Assembly: GCA_003696705.1 (NCBI GenBank)
Contig: RFGD01000228.1
Coordinates: 1 to 11,719 of the forward strand
Direction of reading: 5' to 3'
DNA from: Alphaproteobacteria bacterium
Lineage (GTDB): Bacteria > Pseudomonadota > Alphaproteobacteria > Rhodobacterales > Rhodobacteraceae
DNA: 11,719 nucleotides
In this document: positions 1 through 6,595 of the stretch, in pieces
How the letters are laid out: the number at the start of each line of letters is the position of its first letter
Numbering within the stretch: position 1 is the first letter of the stretch
Program-made: the position numbers and the translations under genes
The notes under the pieces: generated by a model
The model's database searches: none
What the model saw: the letters and a program-made list of their open reading frames with translations, nothing else
What the model was told of the DNA's origin: nothing

Positions 1-1
1 G

Positions 2-550
2 CGGACCGATGACGGACACATGCAGGGCGTCCACGGGCTTGGCGACTACACGCTCGTCTTCCTCGACACGCTTGACGGCCCGCCCTACCGCGACGGGCAC
101 CACGCCGGGCGGCTTTGCCCGGCACGGATGCGCTGGGCGGATCGGGCCATCGCCGCGGCGCCGGGTCCAGTCGTCATCTTCATGCATCACCCGCCCTATG
201 CGGTGGGCTTTCCCGGCATGGACGACATCCGCCTTGCCGATGACGAGGCCTTCCTGGCGATGCTGTCCCGCCATGGGCCCGGCAAGGTCGCCCATGTCCT
301 GTCGGGGCACGTGCACCGGACGATCTCGGGCAATGTCGGCGGCATTTCCGTCTCGCTCCTGAAAAGCACCTGCCACCAGATGCCGATGCTCCTTGGCGCG
401 CGCGGATCGGGCCATTCCGTCGCCGAACCCGGCGCCTATGGCATCGTGCTTCTTGGTCCGCGGTCGGTGATCGTCCATTCCGAGGACTTCGACATCGCCG
501 GCACCCTGCCGGTCGGCGATCATGATTCCGGTGAAGGAACACGCGCATGA
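2..550 (+). CDS. Calcineurin-like metallophosphoesterase, C-terminal part (5' end outside window)
   Basis: The reading frame is open from the first bases of the window, so the N-terminus lies upstream. The visible part has two late motifs of the calcineurin-like phosphoesterase fold: MHHPP (His codons at 185-190) and SGHVHR (His codons at 308-310 and 314-316), which bind the dinuclear metal centre. The N-terminal D-x-H, GDxxD and GNHD blocks would be outside the window. The arrangement resembles class III cyclic-nucleotide phosphodiesterases (CpdA/Icc), which hydrolyse cAMP in the cytoplasm, but this superfamily has many substrates, so the specific activity is inference. Its stop overlaps the next start as ATGA, implying translational coupling with the TerC gene. 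The superfamily call is secure; the substrate is not. Confidence 0.85.
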   Translation, partial: RTDDGHMQGVHGLGDYTLVFLDTLDGPPYRDGHHAGRLCPARMRWADRAIAAAPGPVVIFMHHPPYAVGFPGMDDIRLADDEAFLAMLSRHGPGKVAHVLSGHVHRTISGNVGGISVSLLKSTCHQMPMLLGARGSGHSVAEPGAYGIVLLGPRSVIVHSEDFDIAGTLPVGDHDSGEGTRA

Positions 551-1272
551 TCGAGCTTCTGACGGACCCCGGCGTCTGGGCGTCGTTCCTGACGCTGACC
601 GTTCTCGAGATCATTCTCGGCGTCGACAACATCGTCTTCCTGTCCATCGTCGCCGGTCGCCTCCCCGCCCACCAGCGGCGCCGGGCGCGGCTAATGGGCC
701 TTGGCGGCGCGCTTGTCCTGCGGATCCTCCTTCTTCTGTCGATCGCCTGGATCATCGGCCTGACCGAGCCTTTTGCCACGATTCGCGGGTTCGCGCTTTC
801 CTGGCGGGACATCATACTCCTCGCGGGCGGCGCCTTCCTCCTCTACAAGGGATCGGCCGAGATCTTCGCCGAGGTCGAGGGCGAGCCGCATGACGTCGGC
901 GGGACCGTGCACGCGTCGCTCTTCGCCGTGGTCGTGCAGATCATGCTCCTCGATCTGGTCTTCTCGATCGACAGCGTCCTGACGGCGGTCGGCATTGCCG
1001 ACCACGTCCCGGTGATGGTCGCCGCGATCGTGGTGGCCGTCCTTGTGATGATGGCGGCGGCCGAGCCCATTTCGCGCTTCATCGAGGCGCACCCGTCCAC
1101 GAAGATGCTGGCCCTTGCCTTTCTGGTCATGGTCGGCATGACGCTGGTCGCCGACGGTTTCCATCAGCATATCGAGCGCGGCTTCGTCTACTCGGCGATG
1201 CTCTTTTCGGGCGCGGTCGAGGGGCTGAACCTCTTGCGACAGCGGCGGCGCCGGCAGGCGCGCAGCGAATGA
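547..1272 (+). CDS. TerC-family integral membrane protein
   Basis: This 241-residue, strongly hydrophobic protein has about seven predicted membrane segments (roughly 11-37, 50-72, 86-102, 124-148, 152-175, 184-203 and 211-229). It carries the paired acidic signatures of TerC/YgjT/YoaE proteins: EIILGVDNIVF with E21, D27 and N28 in the first helix, and LDLVFSIDSV with D136 and D142 in the fourth. The family is linked to tellurite resistance and to metal export, particularly manganese, across the inner membrane; the ion is not deducible here. The start is supported by AAGGAA at 534-539, seven bases before ATG. The gene overlaps the upstream phosphoesterase by four bases. No other ter genes are present, so it is probably a stand-alone homologue rather than part of a tellurite cluster. 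The C-terminus is Arg-rich. Confidence 0.9.
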   Translation: MIELLTDPGVWASFLTLTVLEIILGVDNIVFLSIVAGRLPAHQRRRARLMGLGGALVLRILLLLSIAWIIGLTEPFATIRGFALSWRDIILLAGGAFLLYKGSAEIFAEVEGEPHDVGGTVHASLFAVVVQIMLLDLVFSIDSVLTAVGIADHVPVMVAAIVVAVLVMMAAAEPISRFIEAHPSTKMLALAFLVMVGMTLVADGFHQHIERGFVYSAMLFSGAVEGLNLLRQRRRRQARSE

Positions 1273-1281
1273 ACGGAATGG

Positions 1282-1321
1282 CAATTTTGCCCTTGCGTGC
1301 GGCGCACTGTCTGAATAAATG
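1282..1321 (+). promoter_or_regulatory. Promoter of first tRNA-Gly
   Basis: TTGCGT at 1293-1298 is followed, after exactly 17 bases, by TAAATG at 1316-1321. The -10 begins 23 bases before the mature tRNA 5' end. An upstream CAATTTT (1282-1288) lies 11 bases before the -35. The same three elements at the same mutual spacing precede the second tRNA copy, which supports the call. Confidence 0.65.
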
Positions 1322-1332
1322 ACGTCTCACCG

Positions 1333-1413
1333 ACGGAGGCGGGCGTAGCTCAGGGGTAGAGCACAACCTTGCCAAGGTTGGGGTCGTGAGTTCGAATCTC
1401 ATCGCCCGCTCCA
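1333..1413 (+). repeat. 81-bp exact direct repeat, copy 1 (tRNA-Gly)
   Basis: The stretch from ACGGAG, just before the tRNA, through the CCA is base-for-base identical to 1559-1639. Sequence diverges immediately on both sides. The 145-bp spacer between the copies (1414-1558) shows no gene, only GC-rich sequence and the second promoter. Confidence 0.95.
1339..1413 (+). tRNA. tRNA-Gly(GCC), copy 1
   Basis: This 75-base gene folds as a standard cloverleaf. Acceptor GCGGGCG (1339-1345) pairs with CGCCCGC (1403-1409), followed by a U discriminator, as expected for bacterial tRNA-Gly, and an encoded CCA (1411-1413). The anticodon stem CAACC/GGTTG encloses the loop TTGCCAA, giving anticodon GCC, which reads GGC and GGU. 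The T arm contains GTTCGAATC. The sequence is identical to the copy at 1565-1639. Confidence 0.97.
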
Positions 1414-1506
1414 CGGTTTTCCCCATCAGGACCGACAGCCGCGCCGGCTTGCGCGCGTCTGCCACGGGCGGCGGCGCGGGGGCCGCTGCGCGCCGGGCGG
1501 TGCGCT

Positions 1507-1546
1507 CAATTTTCCGCTTGCGCCGCCCTGACGATTTGACTAAATC
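1507..1546 (+). promoter_or_regulatory. Promoter of second tRNA-Gly
   Basis: TTGCGC at 1518-1523, a 17-base spacer, and TAAATC at 1541-1546 lie 24 bases before the tRNA. CAATTTT at 1507-1513 again sits 11 bases upstream of the -35, mirroring the first promoter. The spacer bases between these elements are not conserved. Confidence 0.65.
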
Positions 1547-1558
1547 CACCCTCGCGAA

Positions 1559-1639
1559 ACGGAGGCGGGCGTAGCTCAGGGGTAGAGCACAACCTTGCCA
1601 AGGTTGGGGTCGTGAGTTCGAATCTCATCGCCCGCTCCA
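1559..1639 (+). repeat. 81-bp exact direct repeat, copy 2 (tRNA-Gly)
   Basis: Identical to 1333-1413, starting six bases before the tRNA and ending at the CCA. Confidence 0.95.
1565..1639 (+). tRNA. tRNA-Gly(GCC), copy 2
   Basis: Second, sequence-identical copy of the tRNA-Gly with GCC anticodon: acceptor GCGGGCG (1565-1571) with CGCCCGC (1629-1635), U discriminator and encoded CCA (1637-1639). It lies about 90 bases upstream of hisB. No clear intrinsic terminator separates it from the his promoter region. Confidence 0.97.
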
Positions 1640-1672
1640 GTTTCCCCCTTTCCCCGACGCGACCATTCCGCC

Positions 1673-1702
1673 CTTTGCAGCGCAAGCGCGCTTGCCTATA
1701 AG
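1673..1702 (+). promoter_or_regulatory. hisB promoter
   Basis: CTTTGCAGCGC (1673-1683) contains the -35 (TTTGCA or TTGCAG), and TATAAG at 1697-1702 is the -10, giving 17- or 16-base spacing. A perfect 14-base palindrome (GCAAGC...GCTTGC, 1682-1695) lies in the spacer and could be an operator. The 11-base box recurs upstream of hisA with the same distance to its -10. Confidence 0.55.
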
Positions 1703-1727
1703 GCTCGCGAGCAAGAAGGAGGCGCGC

Positions 1728-2315
1728 ATGCGCAAGGCATCCCTGCGACGTGAAACCGCCGAAACGCGCATTTCGGTCGAGGTGAACCTCGACGGCACCG
1801 GCCGGTACGACAACCGGACCGGGATCGGCTTTTTCGACCACATGCTCGACCAGCTGTCGCGTCATTCGCTGATCGACATGACGATCCGTGCCGAGGGCGA
1901 TCTCCACATCGACGATCATCACACGGTCGAAGACACGGGAATCACGCTCGGCCAGGCGTTGACCCAGGCCATGGGCGACAAGCGCGGCATCCGCCGCTAT
2001 GGCGCCTGCCTCTTGCCGATGGACGACGCGCTGGTGCGCGCGGCGCTGGATCTGTCGGGCCGGCCGTGGCTTGCCTGGGGGGTCGAGATGCCGACCCCCA
2101 AGATCGGCAGCTTCGATACCGAACTGGTGCGCGAGTTCTTCCAGGCCCTCAGCACCCATGCCGGCATCACGCTGCACGTCGACGCCCTGCGCGGACTGAA
2201 CAGCCACCACATCGCCGAGGCCGCGTTCAAGTCCGTGGCCCGCGCACTGCGCGAGGCGCTCGAACCCGACCCGCGCAAGATCGACGAGATCCCCTCGACG
2301 AAGGGCAGCCTCTAG
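1728..2315 (+). CDS. hisB: Imidazoleglycerol-phosphate dehydratase
   Basis: HisB removes water from IGP to give imidazole-acetol phosphate, the sixth step of histidine synthesis, in the cytoplasm. The 195-residue length matches the monofunctional enzyme, without the N-terminal histidinol-phosphatase domain of the enterobacterial fusion. The metal-binding motifs are DDHHTVED (62-69) and NSHHIAEAAFK (158-168, with H160, H161 and E164), and FFDHML lies at 35-40. The ATG at 1728 is chosen because AAGGAGG (1716-1722) lies five bases upstream; an in-frame TTG at 1692 would start upstream of the promoter's -10 and is rejected. This is the first his gene of the cluster. A 92-base gap separates it from hisH. 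Confidence 0.97.
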   Translation: MRKASLRRETAETRISVEVNLDGTGRYDNRTGIGFFDHMLDQLSRHSLIDMTIRAEGDLHIDDHHTVEDTGITLGQALTQAMGDKRGIRRYGACLLPMDDALVRAALDLSGRPWLAWGVEMPTPKIGSFDTELVREFFQALSTHAGITLHVDALRGLNSHHIAEAAFKSVARALREALEPDPRKIDEIPSTKGSL

Positions 2316-2343
2316 CCTCCGGCGGCCATCAGGCGGGCGCCGC

Positions 2344-2372
2344 TTGGCACCCCGGGCCCGATGCGCTAGGCA
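2344..2372 (+). promoter_or_regulatory. Possible secondary promoter before hisH
   Basis: TTGGCA at 2344-2349 and TAGGCA at 2367-2372 are separated by 17 bases, in the 92-base gap between hisB and hisH. The -35 is good and the -10 is mediocre. It could supply hisH independently, but read-through from hisB is equally possible. Confidence 0.35.
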
Positions 2373-2407
2373 ACGGGCAACATCCGCGCGAACACCGGGA
2401 CCCCGAG

Positions 2408-3046
2408 ATGCTGACGGCAATCATCGACTATGAAAGCGGCAACCTGCATTCGGCCGAGAAGGCCTTTCAGAAAATGGCCGCCGAACGGGATGCGGGCGAC
2501 GTCGTCGTCACCGCAGACCCCGAGGTCGTCCTGAAAGCCGATCGGGTCGTTCTGCCGGGCGACGGCGCCTTTCCGGCCTGCCGCGATGCGCTCGACAGCA
2601 TCGAAGGGCTGTTCGACGCACTGGAAGAGGTCGTGATGGTCCGCGCGCGCCCCTTCCTTGGCATCTGCGTCGGCATGCAGATGCTGGCGACCTGGGGGCG
2701 CGAGTACGAGGATACGGCCGGATTCGGCTGGATCCCCGGCGAAGTCGTCCGCATCACCCCCGCCGATCCGTCGCTGAAGGTGCCCCACATGGGCTGGAAC
2801 GATCTGGTGATCGACCGCCCGCACCCCGTTCTTGACGGCATCCGCACGGGCGATCACGCCTATTTCGTCCACTCCTACCATTTCCGGGTCGACGAGCTCT
2901 CGGACCGCCTGGCGCATGTGGACTATGGCGGCGACATCACGGCCATCGTGGGGCGCGACAACATCGTCGGCACCCAGTTCCACCCGGAAAAGAGCCAGCG
3001 GACCGGCCTTCGGCTTATCGGCAATTTCCTTGCCTGGCAGCCCTGA
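2408..3046 (+). CDS. hisH: Imidazole glycerol phosphate synthase, glutamine amidotransferase subunit
   Basis: HisH hydrolyses glutamine and channels ammonia to HisF for IGP formation. The protein has 212 residues, normal for the family. It is a class I glutamine amidotransferase: nucleophile Cys87 in GICVGMQM, with His192 and Glu194 in FHPEKS completing the triad. The oxyanion-region PGDGAFPAC lies at 50-58, and DYESGNL near the N-terminus is characteristic of HisH. The ATG at 2408 begins the conserved N-terminus; the frame stays open far upstream through hisB, but that extension has no HisH similarity. The Shine-Dalgarno is weak (GGGA near 2397). Its partner hisF is not adjacent: a convergent DUF2147 gene and hisA intervene. 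The stop is only six bases from the end of the opposing gene. Confidence 0.96.
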   Translation: MLTAIIDYESGNLHSAEKAFQKMAAERDAGDVVVTADPEVVLKADRVVLPGDGAFPACRDALDSIEGLFDALEEVVMVRARPFLGICVGMQMLATWGREYEDTAGFGWIPGEVVRITPADPSLKVPHMGWNDLVIDRPHPVLDGIRTGDHAYFVHSYHFRVDELSDRLAHVDYGGDITAIVGRDNIVGTQFHPEKSQRTGLRLIGNFLAWQP

Positions 3047-3052
3047 GGCCCG

Positions 3053-3448
3053 TCACTTCACGCGCGTCCAGGTCCCGCCGTCCCGGCAGATCACCAGAAT
3101 GCAGCCCTTGACGTGCAGCTTGTCGCCGACAAGCTCCATCTTCGAGGAATAGGTCTTGTCGCGGTCGGGTGACCAGATCTTGCCCTTCCCATAGCGCCCG
3201 CCCCCGAGCGGCACCATGTCCCAGATGATGCGCTTGCCGACGTTGTCCGACTTCATCGGCTTGCCGTCCGGGCCGAAGGCGCGGATTAGCGTACCGCAGA
3301 TGCGCTCGCCGCAGGGTTTGACCTCGATGTGGCCGAAATTGCCGTTGTCGTCCGGCGTCGTCTGCCAGATTCCCTCGACCGGATCACCGGCGAAAGCCGG
3401 CATGGCAAATGCCAGCGACAGGGCAAGGCCCAGCACAAGTTTCTTCAT
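3053..3448 (-). CDS. Secreted DUF2147 family protein
   Basis: This 131-residue protein begins with a clear Sec signal peptide (MKK, a hydrophobic core, and cleavage probably after AFA at 18-20), so it should be periplasmic. The mature part starts GDPVEGIWQT and ends GGTWTRVK, as in DUF2147 (PF09917), small envelope proteins of about 110 mature residues with lipocalin-like beta structure and unknown function. Four cysteines (46, 51, 116, 121) could form two disulfides. The ATG at 3448 is preferred over an upstream in-frame ATG at 3529 because it directly precedes the signal peptide and has GGGAGG six bases before it. The gene lies opposite to the his genes, six bases from hisH, and diverges from hisA. 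A role in histidine synthesis is not implied by its export. Confidence 0.85.
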   Translation of the reverse strand: MKKLVLGLALSLAFAMPAFAGDPVEGIWQTTPDDNGNFGHIEVKPCGERICGTLIRAFGPDGKPMKSDNVGKRIIWDMVPLGGGRYGKGKIWSPDRDKTYSSKMELVGDKLHVKGCILVICRDGGTWTRVK

Positions 3449-3567
3449 GGAAGCCTCCCTTCTTCCCATCCCATCGGTGCCGATCTTGGGTCCGTCCCGG
3501 CCGACCTTGCAAGTAGGACGTGGGGTCAATTGCCGCGCATCCGGGCGGTCCGGAACCGGTCAGGGGG

Positions 3568-3597
3568 CTTTGCAGCGCCGGCCGATTGCACTATGTC
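3568..3597 (+). promoter_or_regulatory. hisA promoter
   Basis: CTTTGCAGCGC (3568-3578) provides the -35 and TATGTC (3592-3597) the -10. The 11-base box is identical to that at hisB, and its distance from box start to -10 start is 24 bases in both. Because hisA lies beyond an opposing gene, it needs its own promoter, which supports this reading. Confidence 0.55.
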
Positions 3598-3628
3598 GGC
3601 CCTGTCGCCCTCGAACTCTGGAATGCCG

Positions 3629-4363
3629 ATGATCCTTTATCCCGCGATCGACCTCAAGGACGGACAATGCGTGCGCCTTCTCAAGGGCGAAATGGACAAG
3701 GCGACGGTCTTCAATGACGACCCGGCCGCACAGGCCCGCGCCTTCGAGGCCGCCGGCTGCCAGTGGATCCATCTTGTCGACCTCAACGGCGCCTTCGCCG
3801 GCCAGCCGGTGAACGCCGCCGCCGTCGAATCCATCCTTTCGGCCGTCGGCATCCCGGCCCAGCTTGGCGGCGGCATCCGCGACATGGCAACGATCGAGCG
3901 GTGGCTCGAAAAGGGACTGGCCCGCGTCATCCTTGGCACCGTCGCCGTCGAGGACCCCGAGCTGGTGCGCACCGCGGCACGCGCCTTCCCCGGCCGCATC
4001 GCCGTCGGGGTCGATGCCCGGGGGGGCAAGGTCGCCACCCGCGGCTGGGCGGAAGAGACGGACGTGGACGCGGTCACGCTGGCGCGCCGGTTCGAGGATG
4101 CGGGCGTTGCCGCCATCATCTACACCGACATCGACCGCGACGGCGCCATGGCAGGGCCGAATGTTGCCGCAACCGCGGCGCTTGCGCGCGCCGTCTCGAT
4201 CCCGGTGATCGCGTCGGGCGGCGTCTCGTCGCTCGAGGATCTTCGGGCCCTTCGCGACTGCGGCGCCGCCCTTGACGGTGTCATCTCGGGCCGGGCCATC
4301 TACGACGGCGCCATCGATCTGCCGGCGGCGCTTCGGCTCCTTTCGGAACGCCAGGATGCTTAA
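3629..4363 (+). CDS. hisA: ProFAR isomerase (1-(5-phosphoribosyl)-5-[(5-phosphoribosylamino)methylideneamino]imidazole-4-carboxamide isomerase)
   Basis: HisA carries out the Amadori rearrangement of ProFAR to PRFAR, supplying the HisF substrate. The 244-residue product is a (beta-alpha)8 barrel of normal length. The catalytic aspartates are Asp8 (PAIDLKDG) and Asp129 (VGVDARGG). Phosphate-binding glycine loops are LGGGIRD (79-85) and ASGGVSS in the C-terminal half. Two in-frame ATGs occur at 3623 and 3629 (ATGCCGATG). I choose 3629 because GGAA at 3620-3623 then sits at a usable distance and the family N-terminus begins MILYPAID; the alternative adds two residues. The frame is open far upstream, but that region overlaps the DUF2147 gene and has no barrel sequence. 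Its end overlaps the hisF start by eight bases, indicating coupled translation. Confidence 0.96.
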   Translation: MILYPAIDLKDGQCVRLLKGEMDKATVFNDDPAAQARAFEAAGCQWIHLVDLNGAFAGQPVNAAAVESILSAVGIPAQLGGGIRDMATIERWLEKGLARVILGTVAVEDPELVRTAARAFPGRIAVGVDARGGKVATRGWAEETDVDAVTLARRFEDAGVAAIIYTDIDRDGAMAGPNVAATAALARAVSIPVIASGGVSSLEDLRALRDCGAALDGVISGRAIYDGAIDLPAALRLLSERQDA

Positions 4364-5117
4364 GACGCGCATCATTCCCTGTCTCGACGTCGCCGACGGG
4401 CGCGTGGTCAAGGGCGTAAATTTCGTCAACCTCGTCGATGCCGGCGACCCGGTCGAGGCCGCCAAGGCCTATGATGCGGCTGGCGCGGACGAGATCTGCT
4501 TTCTGGACATTCACGCCACGCACGAGAACCGCGGGACGATGTATGACGTCGTCCAGCGCACCGCCGAGGCCTGTTTCGTGCCGCTGACGGTTGGCGGCGG
4601 GGTGCGCAGCCACGAGGATGTGCGCAAGCTCCTTCTGGCCGGGGCCGACAAGGTGAGCTTCAACTCGGCCGCCGTCGCCGACCCGGATGTCGTCGCCGAC
4701 GCGGCGACCCGCTTCGGCAGCCAGTGCATTGTCGTCGCGATCGACGCCAAGACCGTGGCGCCGGGCCGGTGGGAGATCTTCACCCACGGCGGCCGACGGC
4801 CGACGGGGATCGACGCGGTCGAGTTCGCGCGCCTCGTCGAGCGGAAGGGCGCGGGCGAGATCCTTCTGACCTCGATGGACCGCGATGGCACACGCGCCGG
4901 CTTCAACATCCCGCTGACGCGCGCCGTCGCCGACGCCGTGGAGATCCCGGTCGTCGCCTCGGGCGGGGTGGGCACGCTCGATCACCTGGTCGAGGGCGTG
5001 ACGCAGGGCCATGCCAGCGCCGTCCTTGCCGCCTCCATCTTCCATTTCGGCGACTACACGATCCGGCAGGCCAAGGAACACATGGCCGCCGCCGGCATCC
5101 CCATGAGGTTGGAATGA
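4356..5117 (+). CDS. hisF: Imidazole glycerol phosphate synthase, cyclase subunit
   Basis: HisF uses ammonia delivered by HisH to convert PRFAR into IGP and AICAR, linking histidine and purine metabolism. The 253 residues match the family length exactly. The catalytic pair is Asp11 (IIPCLDV) and Asp130 (VVAIDAK). Phosphate loops are TVGGGVRS (78-85) and ASGGVGT; the DIHATHEN strand-loop (51-58) and LLTSMDRDGT are also typical. The ATG lies inside the last codons of hisA (overlap 4356-4363), and its stop overlaps hisE as ATGA, so hisA-hisF-hisE form one translationally coupled unit. Internal symmetry with HisA reflects their common barrel ancestry. Confidence 0.98.
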   Translation: MLKTRIIPCLDVADGRVVKGVNFVNLVDAGDPVEAAKAYDAAGADEICFLDIHATHENRGTMYDVVQRTAEACFVPLTVGGGVRSHEDVRKLLLAGADKVSFNSAAVADPDVVADAATRFGSQCIVVAIDAKTVAPGRWEIFTHGGRRPTGIDAVEFARLVERKGAGEILLTSMDRDGTRAGFNIPLTRAVADAVEIPVVASGGVGTLDHLVEGVTQGHASAVLAASIFHFGDYTIRQAKEHMAAAGIPMRLE

Positions 5118-5428
5118 CCCCGCTAGAGACGCTTGCCGCCACCATCGCCGAGCGCGCAAAGGCCGACCCGGACGAAAGCTGGACCGCGCGCCTTCTGTCG
5201 AAAGGCCCCGAGAAGGCGGCCGAAAAGTTCGGCGAAGAGGCGATCGAAGCCGTCATCGAGGCCGTCCGGGGCGACCGCGAGCGCCTGGTCGCCGAGGCGG
5301 CCGACGTCCTCTATCATCTTCTTGTCATGCTTCACGCGCGCGGCATCGGCCTTGCCGACGTCGAAGCCGAGCTCGAACGGCGCCGCGCCATGTCGGGCCT
5401 CGAGGAGAAGGCCGCCCGCGGGAAATAG
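5114..5428 (+). CDS. hisE: Phosphoribosyl-ATP pyrophosphatase
   Basis: HisE hydrolyses PR-ATP to PR-AMP and pyrophosphate, the second pathway step. This is the stand-alone 104-residue form; the PR-AMP cyclohydrolase (hisI) is not fused and not in the window. It is an all-alpha MazG-like protein. The Mg-binding acidic set is visible as EKFGEEAIEAVIE (E37, E41, E42, E45) and EAADVLYHLLVML (E61, D64), and DESWTARLL (20-28) is a family signature. Its start overlaps the hisF stop by four bases. It is the last gene of the cluster, with nine bases separating it from the convergent glycosyltransferase gene. No intrinsic terminator is visible between them. Confidence 0.96.
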   Translation: MTPLETLAATIAERAKADPDESWTARLLSKGPEKAAEKFGEEAIEAVIEAVRGDRERLVAEAADVLYHLLVMLHARGIGLADVEAELERRRAMSGLEEKAARGK

Positions 5429-5437
5429 GCCCGGACG

Positions 5438-6454
5438 CTAGCGCATCCACAGACCCGCCCGCCGGATCCGGTTCCGGATGGCCTGTTCCCGGCGCGGCAG
5501 GGGTTCACCCTCGAACAGCGCGCGGACCTTCCGCCCACGCCCCTGGTAGATCATGCGGCGAAAGGGTTCGTGTTCCTTCAGCACCTTCTTGATCCGGTTC
5601 GGCGCGGCGACGCGTTCGAGCGTTTCGATCACCGCCGCGCTCTCGCGCGCGTAAAGAAGCGGCATCAGCCGGTAGTGACAGCTTGTCCGGCCATCGAGAA
5701 GGCCCTTGGGCAGGACCCCGCGTCCGCCGCCCAAGGAATGAATGACAAGAGGCAGCGCAATCTGGTCGAGCCACGGATAGATCGGCTGGCAGACCAGGGT
5801 CGCCGGCGGGTCATCACGGATGTCGCGCGCATAGGCCGCGAATCGTTCGCCGAAGACGCGGGGGCAGCGATAGTAGAACCATCCGGCGTTGAAATAGAGA
5901 TACCGGCGCCAGTATTCGTCGGGCCAGGAAAGATCCAGCGAGCTTTCGAAATCGAGCCCGAACCGCTCGTAGAGCGAGCGCCAGATCTCGGTATAGCCTG
6001 GCCCGTAAAGCTCGATGACGGGCCAGGTGCCCTCGCACCGCTCCGAGGCCGAAGGGCGGTCGAAGTCGAAAGGCACTTCGGACAGCGACCCGGTCATCAG
6101 CGTGTCGGTATCGAAGAAGACGAAGGGCTCGTCCTCGGGAAGGCAGGCCAGGGCCTCGATCTTGTTGCCATGGGGATAACTGGCGCCGAACAGGCGCGAG
6201 GGAAAGGACACGATCTCGGCGCCCATTTCGAGAAGAAGGGCCCGCGCACCGGGACTGTCCATTCGCGGATCGTCCGGCCACAGGGGGCCCGGCTCGGGCT
6301 CGGCCACGAAGAGGCGGCCGGAAAATCCCGGGTTCGCCGCCCGGAAGGAGGCGACGAACAGCACCGCCTCGTATTGCAACCGCCCCTTCTGCCCGACAAC
6401 AAGGACGTTGAACGGCCGGTCTGCACCGCCCCTCTGAATTTTCCTGCCGCCCAT
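5438..6454 (-). CDS. Putative GT-A-type glycosyltransferase, specificity unknown
   Basis: This 338-residue protein has a Rossmann-like N-terminal strand (FNVLVVGQKGRLQYEA, 15-30) and, after HGNKIEAL (95-102), the segment FVFFDTDTL (111-119). Its D115-T-D117 is the DxD motif that holds the metal and nucleotide-sugar in GT-A enzymes. FNAGWFYYR follows later, a typical acceptor-side motif. The C-terminus is basic and Arg-rich. No signal peptide or membrane helix is evident, so a cytoplasmic enzyme is expected; donor and acceptor are unknown. The ATG at 6454 is chosen over one at 6559 because the likely promoter lies between them and the extra N-terminus has no recognisable character. It is convergent with hisE and lies downstream of tRNA-Tyr. 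I recognise the sequence type as conserved in Rhodobacteraceae but not as a named family. Confidence 0.7.
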   Translation of the reverse strand: MGGRKIQRGGADRPFNVLVVGQKGRLQYEAVLFVASFRAANPGFSGRLFVAEPEPGPLWPDDPRMDSPGARALLLEMGAEIVSFPSRLFGASYPHGNKIEALACLPEDEPFVFFDTDTLMTGSLSEVPFDFDRPSASERCEGTWPVIELYGPGYTEIWRSLYERFGLDFESSLDLSWPDEYWRRYLYFNAGWFYYRCPRVFGERFAAYARDIRDDPPATLVCQPIYPWLDQIALPLVIHSLGGGRGVLPKGLLDGRTSCHYRLMPLLYARESAAVIETLERVAAPNRIKKVLKEHEPFRRMIYQGRGRKVRALFEGEPLPRREQAIRNRIRRAGLWMR

Positions 6455-6484
6455 CGGTTTCTCTTGGCCTGCCCGTTGCGCGGG

Positions 6485-6513
6485 ACTATAGGCCGGCCAG
6501 GCGCCGTCGAAAA
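6485..6513 (-). promoter_or_regulatory. Promoter of the glycosyltransferase gene
   Basis: On the minus strand, TTTTCG (6508-6513) is followed after 17 bases by TATAGT (6485-6490), a strong -10. Transcription would begin near 6478, leaving a leader of about 24 bases before ATG 6454. This rules out the longer start at 6559 if the promoter is used. Confidence 0.5.
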
Positions 6514-6595
6514 GGGGAAGGCGCAGTTCGGCAGCGTCACGAGGCCACGCCCACGTCACGTCCGGTTTCCGGCACCGGTCTGTCGAAGGGGAAGA

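Noticed and set aside
1414..1558. Intrinsic terminator between the tRNA-Gly copies
   Set aside because: There are GC-rich inverted repeats and a short TTTT, but no stem is directly followed by a T run; the TTTT fits the upstream element of the second promoter better.
1333..1639. tRNA-Gly repeat as an attachment site of an integrated element
   Set aside because: Both copies are complete tRNAs with promoters, the spacer is only 145 bp, and no integrase or foreign-looking sequence is present.
1692..1727. TTG start for hisB giving 12 extra residues
   Set aside because: TTG 1692 lies upstream of the likely -10 at 1697-1702, and AAGGAGG is correctly spaced to ATG 1728.
2066..2407. N-terminal extension of hisH reaching back into hisB
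   Set aside because: The frame is open only because of GC-rich third-position bias; the extension overlaps hisB in another frame and has no amidotransferase sequence. HisH begins at 2408.
6561..6583. Terminator after tRNA-Tyr
   Set aside because: CCGGT/ACCGG can form a five-pair stem on the minus strand, but no T run follows it.
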